The notes beneath the pieces are model-generated. The model was not told the DNA's origin, made no database searches, and saw only the letters and a list, made by a program, of their open reading frames with translations. DNA of 5,977 nucleotides. Origin: Arenicella sp. (GTDB lineage: Bacteria > Pseudomonadota > Gammaproteobacteria > Arenicellales > Arenicellaceae). Made by a program: the position numbers and the translations under genes. How positions within the stretch are numbered: the first letter of the stretch is position 1; every line of letters begins with the position of its first letter. This document shows, in pieces, positions 1 through 5,315 of the stretch. Location of the stretch: NCBI GenBank assembly GCA_018677115.1, contig JAHHOC010000157.1, forward strand, positions 1-5,977. The letters are read 5' to 3'.

Positions 1-527
1 AGACAGTGCAGCTCAAACTGGAAGTTGAGAAAACAGCTGACAAAACAATGTCCAGCGAAAGAATATTGAAGAAGAAATATCCCGACAATCTCAGCCAGAT
101 AGAGCCAATTATAAAAACCAAAAAGGAATACGCCAAAGACTTTGGCACTACGGCACGCAGGCTACAACAACGGGTTGCCGCAGTTACTGTAGGCCGTAAT
201 ACATTTCATTTCCAGGGCATCGCCCGCAACAATCAATTGACCGAGCAGCAGGACGAACAGTTTCTGGATATCATCGGGAGTTTCCGCCGCGCGTCGCGGG
301 CCGATTTGCCACCGGACGAGCTCAAGGTCATTTACTATAGGCGACTCGAGCCCGGTGAAACATTTGCCGAGCTTGCCGCTGACAAGGAACTTGGGACATT
401 CACTGAAGAATACCTGCGACTAATGAATGGCTACTATCCCAAGGGCGAGCCCGAACCCGGCACCTGGGTAAAACTGGTGCAGTCAAAGGCGCTGGAAATG
501 AACAAGGAAGTTGCTGAAGCCAAGTAG
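1..527 (+). CDS. C-terminal part of a probable M48-family periplasmic metallopeptidase (5' end outside window)
   Basis: The reading frame is open to the left edge, so this is the 3' end of a longer gene; the GTG at 6 is not a convincing start. About 174 residues are visible. The pattern resembles the non-catalytic C-terminal half of M48 Zn-peptidases of the BepA/YfgC-like type: a short beta segment (VTVGRNTFHFQGIAR), then a helix ending in SFRRAS, then a LysM-like module containing GETFAELA, YLRLMNG and GTWVKLV. In such proteins the HExxH zinc site lies N-terminal to this region, so catalysis cannot be confirmed here. These enzymes normally act in the periplasm on envelope proteins, but the substrate is unknown in this case. 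The early part (residues ~5-55) is Lys/Glu-rich and not recognisable. The gene is separated from yebC by 120 bases, with hairpins in between, and is probably a different transcription unit. The family call is from remembered pattern similarity only. Confidence 0.6.
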   Translation, partial: TVQLKLEVEKTADKTMSSERILKKKYPDNLSQIEPIIKTKKEYAKDFGTTARRLQQRVAAVTVGRNTFHFQGIARNNQLTEQQDEQFLDIIGSFRRASRADLPPDELKVIYYRRLEPGETFAELAADKELGTFTEEYLRLMNGYYPKGEPEPGTWVKLVQSKALEMNKEVAEAK

Positions 528-541
528 CGAGCTCTTTTTCA

Positions 542-585
542 GCGATGTCGTGATCATCGCCCGGCGGCAATTAAAACCGCCCGGC
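542..585 (+). terminator. Two overlapping hairpins after the peptidase gene, possible (non-canonical) terminator
   Basis: The first hairpin is GCGATG (542-547) with CATCGC (555-560), a perfect 6-bp stem and 7-base loop. The second is GGCGG (563-567) with CCGCC (577-581), extended outward by 559-561 pairing with 583-585 across one C·C mismatch; its loop is CAATTAAAA. They share bases 559-560, so the full forms exclude each other. Neither is followed by a T-tract (the only T5, at 535-539, is upstream), so this is not a textbook intrinsic terminator. The position between two genes, 15 bases after the stop codon, is what suggests a 3'-end role. Confidence 0.3.
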
Positions 586-603
586 CTAGGTTATACCAAT
601 CGG

Positions 604-623
604 TAGTGCTAGAATTTGCACTA
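604..623. promoter_or_regulatory. Perfect inverted repeat over the candidate yebC -10, operator-like
   Basis: TAGTGC (604-609) and GCACTA (618-623) are exact reverse complements separated by 8 bases (TAGAATTT). The dyad covers the whole candidate -10 hexamer, which is where a repressor would block RNA polymerase. The half-site does not match the gammaproteobacterial LexA consensus (CTGT-N8-ACAG), although the 4-8-4 core spacing is the same. It could alternatively form a 6-bp RNA hairpin if transcription comes from further upstream. No regulator can be named. Confidence 0.35.
607..615 (+). promoter_or_regulatory. Candidate extended -10 promoter for yebC-ruvCAB
   Basis: TGC-TAGAAT matches the extended -10 form (TGn followed by a hexamer 5/6 identical to TATAAT). 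No good -35 sits 16-18 bases upstream; the sequence there is around TAGGTT. Extended -10 promoters can work with a poor -35. The predicted start near 622 would give a leader of about 26 bases before the yebC ATG. A second, poorer -10-like hexamer (TATACG) lies at 622-627. This is a prediction from sequence match only. Confidence 0.35.
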
Positions 624-647
624 TACGATCAGTTCTTTGGTAGAGGC

Positions 648-1385
648 ATGGCAGGACACAGTAAATGGGCAAATATCAAGCACCGAAAAGCGGCGCAAGA
701 TGCCAAACGCGGGAAGGTTTTTACCAAGCATATCCGTGAAATAACTGTAGCTGCCCGTCAGGGAGGCGGTGATGCTGATGCCAATCCCCGGTTGAGAATC
801 GCGATTGACAAGGCGCTGGGTGCCAATATGACGCGGGACACCATCGACCGTGCGATAAAGCGTGGTACCGGTGATCTGGAAGGGGGGAGTTATGAAGAAA
901 TACGCTATGAGGGGTACGCACCTTCAGGTATCGCAGTGTTGGTGGAGTGCACCACAGATAATAAAAACCGCACCGTCGCCGAAGTGCGCCATGCCTTCAG
1001 TAAATTCAACGGTAATATGGGCACTGAAGGTTCGGTCGCCTATATGTTTGAGAAATTAGGGGTCATTCTGCTGCCTGCCGGGCAAGATGAAGAGCAGGTC
1101 ATGGATGTGGTTCTTGATGCCGGGGCAGAGGACATCGTAACGCACGATGATGGCATGATCGAAATCACCTGCCCAGCCGATGCCTATCATGGCGTAGTGA
1201 GTGCCCTGAGCGCAGCGGAAATTGCCATCGAATCATCGGAAGTGGTGCAGCGGGCTGCAAACGAAATTTCCCTTGACGATGAAGATGCCGCCAAGGTCAT
1301 GAAGCTGATAGATGCGCTGGAAGAACTGGATGATGTTCAGGATGTGTTCACCAACGCGGATTTTCCGGAATCAGTGTTCGCCTGA
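648..1385 (+). CDS. yebC: YebC/TACO1-family protein, translation-associated
   Basis: The product is 245 residues, close to the E. coli YebC length (246). It begins with the family signature [14 protein letters not shown] and continues [21 protein letters not shown], a Lys/Arg-rich first domain and acidic second and third domains ([17 protein letters not shown] near 80; C-terminal FTNADFP). An in-frame ATG at 606 would add 14 residues, but the family signature starts exactly at 648. That ATG has a purine-rich GTAGAGG just upstream, unusually close to it. YebC proteins were long annotated as transcriptional regulators. Work on family members, including mitochondrial TACO1, points to a cytosolic role on ribosomes, relieving stalls at proline-rich stretches. 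The gene lies 5 bases before ruvC and is probably first in a yebC-ruvCAB transcript. Confidence 0.95.
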   Translation: MAGHSKWANIKHRKAAQDAKRGKVFTKHIREITVAARQGGGDADANPRLRIAIDKALGANMTRDTIDRAIKRGTGDLEGGSYEEIRYEGYAPSGIAVLVECTTDNKNRTVAEVRHAFSKFNGNMGTEGSVAYMFEKLGVILLPAGQDEEQVMDVVLDAGAEDIVTHDDGMIEITCPADAYHGVVSALSAAEIAIESSEVVQRAANEISLDDEDAAKVMKLIDALEELDDVQDVFTNADFPESVFA

Positions 1386-1390
1386 AGACA

Positions 1391-1933
1391 ATGGTGGATC
1401 TGTCCAAAAGTACCGTCACAATTATCGGCATAGACCCGGGATCGCAGATCACCGGAGTAGGGGTAATTACGGCTCGTGGCACCGAAGTCAAGCATGTTTA
1501 TTCTGAGTCCCTCAAATTACCCAAAGGTGAACTTGCCTTGCGCCTGCATAAAATATATTCGCGTTTGCAGACTGTTATCGCCCAGACGCGCCCTGATATT
1601 ATGGCGTTAGAGAAGGTCTTTATCGCCAAAAACCCACAATCCGCTTTGGTGTTGGGCCACGCACGCGGTGCTGCAATGTTGGCGGCAGTTAACAACGACA
1701 TTCCAGTCATGGAGTACAGTGCTACTGAAATAAAGAAAACTGTGGTTGGCCGCGGCCGGGCCGATAAATCCCAGGTGCAGCACATGATGCGTGTACTGTT
1801 AGGTTTGCGCACCGCACCTGACGTTGATGCGTCTGATGCCCTTGCCGCCGCAGTGTGCCATGCCCACCAGCAACAACTAAGCAACGCGCTTAAGGCTTCT
1901 GCACTCAATCAGCTAACGGGCAAACTGCAATGA
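1391..1933 (+). CDS. ruvC: Holliday junction resolvase RuvC
   Basis: This is the endonuclease that cuts the four-way junctions formed in homologous recombination by paired nicks, as a homodimer working with RuvAB. The 180 residues compare with 173 in E. coli, the excess being a short N-terminal addition (MVDLSKST) before the core. The RNase-H-like acidic tetrad is intact: Asp15 in IGIDPGS, Glu74 in ALEKVF, and Asp146 and Asp149 in DVDASDA, matching D7, E66, D138 and D141 of the E. coli enzyme. The conserved stretches AKNPQSALVLGHARG and KSQVQHM are also present. The start is ATG at 1391, with GTG as the next codon also possible. No clear Shine-Dalgarno sequence is seen, and coupling to yebC termination 5 bases upstream is plausible. 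The stop overlaps the ruvA start as ATGA. Confidence 0.97.
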   Translation: MVDLSKSTVTIIGIDPGSQITGVGVITARGTEVKHVYSESLKLPKGELALRLHKIYSRLQTVIAQTRPDIMALEKVFIAKNPQSALVLGHARGAAMLAAVNNDIPVMEYSATEIKKTVVGRGRADKSQVQHMMRVLLGLRTAPDVDASDALAAAVCHAHQQQLSNALKASALNQLTGKLQ

Positions 1934-2532
1934 TAGCGTGGTTACAGGGAACCCTGGCTTCCAAGCAACCGCCCACGATTTTGTTAAACGTCAATGGTGT
2001 AGGTTATGAATTGGAAGCACCCATGTCCACCTTTTACGAGTTGCCGCCGGTCGGCGAAGCGGTCACTCTGCACGTGCACATGGTAGTACGCGAAGATGCT
2101 CAGTTATTGTTTGCTTTTCACGACCTGCAGCAACGCGAGTTATTTCGTAGCCTGATCCGGGTTAATGGCGTGGGGCCGAAAGTGGCACTGGCCGTGCTCT
2201 CCACGATGACGGCCGGTGAACTGCTACGCTGCATGGCTGATGAAGATCTGGCGCAGCTGACACGGGTACCTGGTATTGGCACCAAGACGGCCCAGCGCCT
2301 GGTAGTTGAGATGAAAGACCGTCTGCAAAAGGAATTTGGTGACGCCCCAATAGAACATGATGATCAACATGCCGGCCGGGGCAATGAACGCCAGGATGCG
2401 ATAGCAGCGCTGGTTGCCCTGGGTTACCGCAGTGGAGATGCTGGACGGGCAGTAGGAGGATTACCGCCGGAACTCAGCAGCCAGGAAATGATCCGCAAAG
2501 CTCTGCGTAGCCTGTCGGGTAACGTTCTTTGA
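1930..2532 (+). CDS. ruvA: Holliday junction branch migration protein RuvA
   Basis: RuvA is the junction-specific DNA-binding tetramer that holds the Holliday junction in square-planar form and recruits the RuvB motor. The product is 200 residues (E. coli 203). Domain I is an OB-fold (1-~62) starting MIAWLQG, with [10 protein letters not shown] near 20-29 and the acidic pin Glu55-Asp56 in VVREDAQLL. Domain II has two helix-hairpin-helix motifs, [13 protein letters not shown] (78-90) and [19 protein letters not shown] (113-131). A polar linker (~135-153) leads to domain III (~155-198, [14 protein letters not shown]), which contacts RuvB. The ATG overlaps the ruvC stop by 4 bases (ATGA), a classic translational-coupling arrangement; in E. 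coli ruvC and ruvA are not adjacent. No LexA box is visible ahead of it. Confidence 0.97.
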   Translation: MIAWLQGTLASKQPPTILLNVNGVGYELEAPMSTFYELPPVGEAVTLHVHMVVREDAQLLFAFHDLQQRELFRSLIRVNGVGPKVALAVLSTMTAGELLRCMADEDLAQLTRVPGIGTKTAQRLVVEMKDRLQKEFGDAPIEHDDQHAGRGNERQDAIAALVALGYRSGDAGRAVGGLPPELSSQEMIRKALRSLSGNVL

Positions 2533-2538
2533 TTGTTG

Positions 2539-2543
2539 CGGAG
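2539..2543 (+). promoter_or_regulatory. Ribosome binding site of ruvB
   Basis: CGGAG lies 5 bases before the ruvB ATG, in the 16-base ruvA-ruvB gap. It is one of only two convincing Shine-Dalgarno matches in the window and fixes the ATG at 2549 as the start. Confidence 0.6.
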
Positions 2544-2548
2544 TTGTC

Positions 2549-3595
2549 ATGAGTGAAGAAAATATTATCGATCCGGTATTGCAGGGCAGCGAAGAAGACA
2601 TAATCGATCGCACTCTGCGACCACAGTACCTGGTTGATTTTATCGGCCAGCCTAAAATCAAAGAGCAGCTCACTATCTTTATTGAAGCCACCCGTTCACG
2701 CGGAGAGGCGCTGGATCACGTGCTGTTGTTCGGCCCTCCAGGCCTCGGTAAAACAACACTGTCAAATATTATTGCCCATGAGCTGGATGTAAAGATACGC
2801 CAGACATCGGGGCCAGTGCTCGAGCGTGCAGGTGACCTGGCTGCGGTATTGACCAATCTCGAGCCACACGATGTGCTTTTTATAGATGAGATTCACCGGC
2901 TAAGTCCGGTGGTCGAAGAAATCCTCTACCCGGCAATGGAAGATTTTCAACTGGATATTGTTATTGGCGAAGGCCCTGCAGCGCGCACAGTTAAACTGTC
3001 ATTGCCACCCTTTACACTTATTGGTGCGACTACCCGTGCCGGGCTGTTAACATCGCCGTTGCGTGACCGATTCGGCATTGTGCAGCGCCTCGACTATTAT
3101 GATACGACGGATTTAGCCAAGATCGTTGAACGCTCGGCCGGTATTCTGCAGGTGCCAACCGAAGTGGGTGGCGTACAGACCATCGCAGACCGTGCGCGAG
3201 GCACTCCACGAATCGCCAACCGCCTGTTACGCCGGGCGCGGGATTACGCTGAAGTAAAGGGCGATGGTTGCCTGACTGAAGCGCTGGCTGTCAAGGCGCT
3301 GGATATGATGGAGGTAGATCCGCATGGTCTCGACAACATGGACCGGCAGTTGCTCAAGGCCATAATTGAAAAATTTGATGGCGGTCCAGTGGGCGTGGAA
3401 AGTCTCGCGGCCGCCATTGGTGAGGAGCGAGGCACAATCGAGGACGTCATCGAGCCTTTCCTGATTCAGCAGGGATTTATGATGCGAACCCCACGTGGCC
3501 GGGTAGTCACCAAGCGCAGCTGGGCACATTTTCGGATTCAGCAACCTGAGAATGACCGGGTGTCGCAGTCTACTTTGTTTCCCACTGAAGACTGA
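2549..3595 (+). CDS. ruvB: Holliday junction branch migration ATPase RuvB
   Basis: RuvB is the AAA+ hexameric motor that pumps DNA through the RuvA-bound junction by ATP hydrolysis. The product is 348 residues, slightly longer than E. coli (336) because of a polar C-terminal tail after the winged helix (~336-348). The N-terminus carries the family pattern [20 protein letters not shown] (15-34). Walker A is GPPGLGKTT (62-70), Walker B is FIDEIH (111-116), sensor 1 is in GATTR (159-163), the arginine-finger segment is LRDRFG (171-176), and sensor 2 is in [13 protein letters not shown] (217-229). The C-terminal winged-helix DNA-binding domain (~260-335) includes [16 protein letters not shown] and RTPRGRVVT. 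All catalytic motifs are intact. The gene follows ruvA by 16 bases with its own ribosome binding site and runs into ybgC. Confidence 0.98.
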   Translation: MSEENIIDPVLQGSEEDIIDRTLRPQYLVDFIGQPKIKEQLTIFIEATRSRGEALDHVLLFGPPGLGKTTLSNIIAHELDVKIRQTSGPVLERAGDLAAVLTNLEPHDVLFIDEIHRLSPVVEEILYPAMEDFQLDIVIGEGPAARTVKLSLPPFTLIGATTRAGLLTSPLRDRFGIVQRLDYYDTTDLAKIVERSAGILQVPTEVGGVQTIADRARGTPRIANRLLRRARDYAEVKGDGCLTEALAVKALDMMEVDPHGLDNMDRQLLKAIIEKFDGGPVGVESLAAAIGEERGTIEDVIEPFLIQQGFMMRTPRGRVVTKRSWAHFRIQQPENDRVSQSTLFPTED

Positions 3596-3608
3596 CTGCA
3601 TTCATCCC

Positions 3609-4019
3609 TTGGCGGATTTCAAATTACCAATTCGCGTCTATTATGAGGACACTGACGCCGGCGGCGTGGTCTATCACGCGAATTATCTCAATTATATGGA
3701 AAGGTGTCGCTGTGAATGGTTGTTGGCGTTGGGGTTTGACGTAGCGCAACTGCAACAGAGCCACGACACCATGTTCGTGGTTCGCGATGTCGAACTGCAT
3801 TACCATGAGCCCGCTCGCCTGTTCGATCATCTGACCGTCAGTTGTTATCCATTGCAAGTGGGTAAGGTTAAGCTTGTGGTGCAGCAGAATATCTATAATC
3901 AAGCGCGGTTACTCTGTTCGGCAAGGTTCCGGTTAGCGACATTATCCGCAAAATCGTTCAAATTGACCGCCATGCCCGTTGCACTAAAAATGGCACTTGA
4001 GCGGGATTTACATTCTTAA
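3609..4019 (+). CDS. ybgC: YbgC-type acyl-CoA thioesterase (hotdog fold), Tol-Pal cluster
   Basis: This is a small cytoplasmic 4-hydroxybenzoyl-CoA-thioesterase-like hydrolase of acyl-CoA/acyl-ACP, tied to phospholipid metabolism and regularly first in the tol-pal cluster. The signature RVYYEDTDAGGVVYHANY is complete, with catalytic Asp16 and His23 (D18 and H25 in E. coli numbering), followed by FVVRDVELHYHEPARLFD and a typical four-stranded remainder. The start is uncertain. TTG at 3609 gives 136 residues, near the E. coli length of 134. The only upstream in-frame ATG, at 3552, lies inside ruvB and would add 19 residues (rich in Cys, Leu and Thr) with no family counterpart. Neither start has a good Shine-Dalgarno sequence. 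With TTG the gene starts 13 bases after the ruvB stop; with ATG the two overlap by 44 bases. Confidence 0.92.
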   Translation: MADFKLPIRVYYEDTDAGGVVYHANYLNYMERCRCEWLLALGFDVAQLQQSHDTMFVVRDVELHYHEPARLFDHLTVSCYPLQVGKVKLVVQQNIYNQARLLCSARFRLATLSAKSFKLTAMPVALKMALERDLHS

Positions 4020-4060
4020 TTGAAATAGAATAGCGGCTTTTAAATCGGGCGCAAAAAAAT

Positions 4061-4076
4061 AGTCGGCGATCCGGCT
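4061..4076. other. Short hairpin between ybgC and tolQ
   Basis: AGTCGG (4061-4066) can pair with CCGGCT (4071-4076) around a CGAT loop, 6 bp including one G·U, in the 73-base ybgC-tolQ gap. It is preceded by A7 (4053-4059) and has no T-tract after it, so it is not an intrinsic terminator for rightward transcription. I see no convincing sigma-70 promoter in this gap: TTGAAA at 4020-4025 is a fair -35 but has no -10 at the right distance. Confidence 0.2.
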
Positions 4077-4084
4077 GTCAAATG

Positions 4085-4089
4085 GGTGA
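4085..4089 (+). promoter_or_regulatory. Ribosome binding site of tolQ
   Basis: GGTGA can pair with the anti-Shine-Dalgarno in the GGAGGTGATC register, which puts the equivalent of the GGAGG core 6 bases before the ATG at 4093. This supports the longer tolQ start over the in-frame ATG at 4186, which has no comparable signal. Confidence 0.45.
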
Positions 4090-4092
4090 GAG

Positions 4093-4866
4093 ATGGAGGA
4101 ACAACAAATAAGTGTCGAGCCGCTGGATCCGGCTGCGGAAATAACCACTAATTCGGTTGCTGCGGGCGCAGTGTCGCCGGACAGTATGTCGATACTATCG
4201 TTAATCAGCGAGGCAAGCCTCGTGGTGCAACTGGTGATGTTGATCCTGTTTTTGGCCTCACTTGTATCGTGGTCGATAATTTTCTCGAAATTTATTTCCC
4301 TGCGGCGTGAAAGGGCACTTACCGACGAGTTCGAGGCGGAATTCTGGGCTGGCGGCTCAATGCAGAGTTTATTTGATCAATGGGGCTCTGCAACCAAGAA
4401 AGCATCCGGCATGTCGGAAATATTTGTTGCCGGTTATCGCGAATTTAAACGACTCACTGATCGTGGTTACGCCAACAACAATGATCTGCTGGATGGTGTT
4501 CAGCGCGCCATGCGGGTCGAGCTCAGTCGCGAAATTGATCATCTTGAATCGCAAATCCCGTTCCTTGCCACTGTGGGTTCTACCAGCCCCTATGTTGGAT
4601 TGTTCGGCACTGTTTGGGGCATTATGAATTCCTTCCGGGCTCTGGGATTGTCAACTCAACAGGCAACCGTGGCGAGCGTCGCGCCCGGCATTGCTGAGGC
4701 ATTGATCGCAACAGCGATGGGATTATTCGCCGCCATTCCTGCTGTGATTGCATACAATCGTTACTCCTACCATGTTGAAAAACTGGTCGGGCGATATGAA
4801 ATTTTCATGGAAGAATTCGTCAGCATTGTCAACCGGCAGCTGACCATTGACGTGAAAACAAAATAG
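4093..4866 (+). CDS. tolQ: Tol-Pal system proton-channel subunit TolQ
   Basis: TolQ is an inner-membrane protein of the ExbB/MotA type that forms, with TolR, the proton-motive-force-driven motor energising TolA. The product is 257 residues against 230 in E. coli; the excess is a polar N-terminal extension (~1-31). Membrane segments are ~43-66 (VVQLVMLILFLASLVSWSII), ~157-180 and ~197-221. The family core is strong: FLATVGSTSPYVGLFGTVWG (157-176) and VAPGIAEALIATAMGLFAAI (196-215). The pore-lining threonines Thr173 and Thr207 correspond to T145 and T178 of E. coli TolQ. A large cytoplasmic loop (~68-155) separates the first two membrane helices. An internal ATG at 4186 would give 226 residues. 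The gene stops 14 bases before tolR. Confidence 0.97.
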   Translation: MEEQQISVEPLDPAAEITTNSVAAGAVSPDSMSILSLISEASLVVQLVMLILFLASLVSWSIIFSKFISLRRERALTDEFEAEFWAGGSMQSLFDQWGSATKKASGMSEIFVAGYREFKRLTDRGYANNNDLLDGVQRAMRVELSREIDHLESQIPFLATVGSTSPYVGLFGTVWGIMNSFRALGLSTQQATVASVAPGIAEALIATAMGLFAAIPAVIAYNRYSYHVEKLVGRYEIFMEEFVSIVNRQLTIDVKTK

Positions 4867-4880
4867 CGACATATCGTCAT

Positions 4881-5303
4881 ATGAGCTACCGCAGCCGAAA
4901 ACGAAAACCGATCGCCGAAATCAACGTTGTGCCCTACATCGATGTGATGCTGGTGCTGCTGATAATATTCATGGTGACCGCGCCGCTGCTCACCGAGGGG
5001 GTGAAGATTGATTTGCCACAGGCCGCCGCTAATCCGGTGAGTCTTAATGAACAGTCGCCAGAGCCGTTTATCCTGACTGTCGATGCTGATGGTCAGTTGT
5101 ATATAGATGATCTGCAGAAAACATCTGAGGAAGTGTTAATTGCGGCCAGTGCCCTGTTCAGGCTGAAGCCAAATACTGACTTTCTGGTTCGCGGCGATAA
5201 GAAAGCGGAATACAACGATGTACTGCAAGCCATGGTGTTGTTAAAGACAGCCGGTATCGAAACCGTCAGCCTGGTTACCCAACCCCTTCCAACACAACGC
5301 TAG
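4881..5303 (+). CDS. tolR: Tol-Pal system protein TolR
   Basis: TolR is an ExbD/MotB-type inner-membrane subunit whose single helix sits in the TolQ pore and whose periplasmic domain dimerises and interacts with peptidoglycan and TolA. The 140 residues match E. coli (142). A short basic cytoplasmic tail (1-13, rich in Arg/Lys) precedes INVVPYIDVMLVLLIIFMV (14-32). Asp21 is the proton-carrying residue, equivalent to D23 in E. coli. The transmembrane helix runs to about residue 36, followed by APLLTEGVKIDLPQA and a periplasmic domain (~60-135) with the typical VRGDKKAEYNDVLQAMVLLK segment. The ATG has no clear Shine-Dalgarno sequence, so coupling to tolQ 14 bases upstream is likely. The stop lies 12 bases before tolA. 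Confidence 0.97.
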   Translation: MSYRSRKRKPIAEINVVPYIDVMLVLLIIFMVTAPLLTEGVKIDLPQAAANPVSLNEQSPEPFILTVDADGQLYIDDLQKTSEEVLIAASALFRLKPNTDFLVRGDKKAEYNDVLQAMVLLKTAGIETVSLVTQPLPTQR

Positions 5304-5315
5304 CTGGCACCGACA

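Noticed and set aside
606..647. Possible 14-residue N-terminal extension of YebC from the ATG at 606
   Set aside because: The universal family start MAGHSKW begins at 648, and the extra segment overlaps the candidate promoter and dyad.
1401..1416. CTGT-N8-ACCG as a LexA box near the ruvC start
   Set aside because: One half-site deviates, the spacer is not AT-rich in the usual way, and it lies inside the ruvC coding region.
3227..3601. Minus-strand open frame of 124 codons opposite ruvB, and similar ones opposite yebC, ruvC, ruvA, ybgC and tolQ
   Set aside because: Each lies wholly or almost wholly antisense to a strongly conserved gene, has no family resemblance and no convincing start signal; they reflect the codon bias of the real gene.
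4053..4076. Leftward intrinsic terminator (hairpin followed by T7 on the minus strand) between ybgC and tolQ
   Set aside because: Read on the minus strand the G·U pair becomes a C·A mismatch, leaving a weak stem, and no minus-strand gene exists to terminate.
4082..4111. Nine-codon ORF overlapping the tolQ start as a leader peptide
   Set aside because: It has no ribosome binding site of its own, and its first bases overlap the tolQ Shine-Dalgarno segment; a chance frame is the simpler reading.
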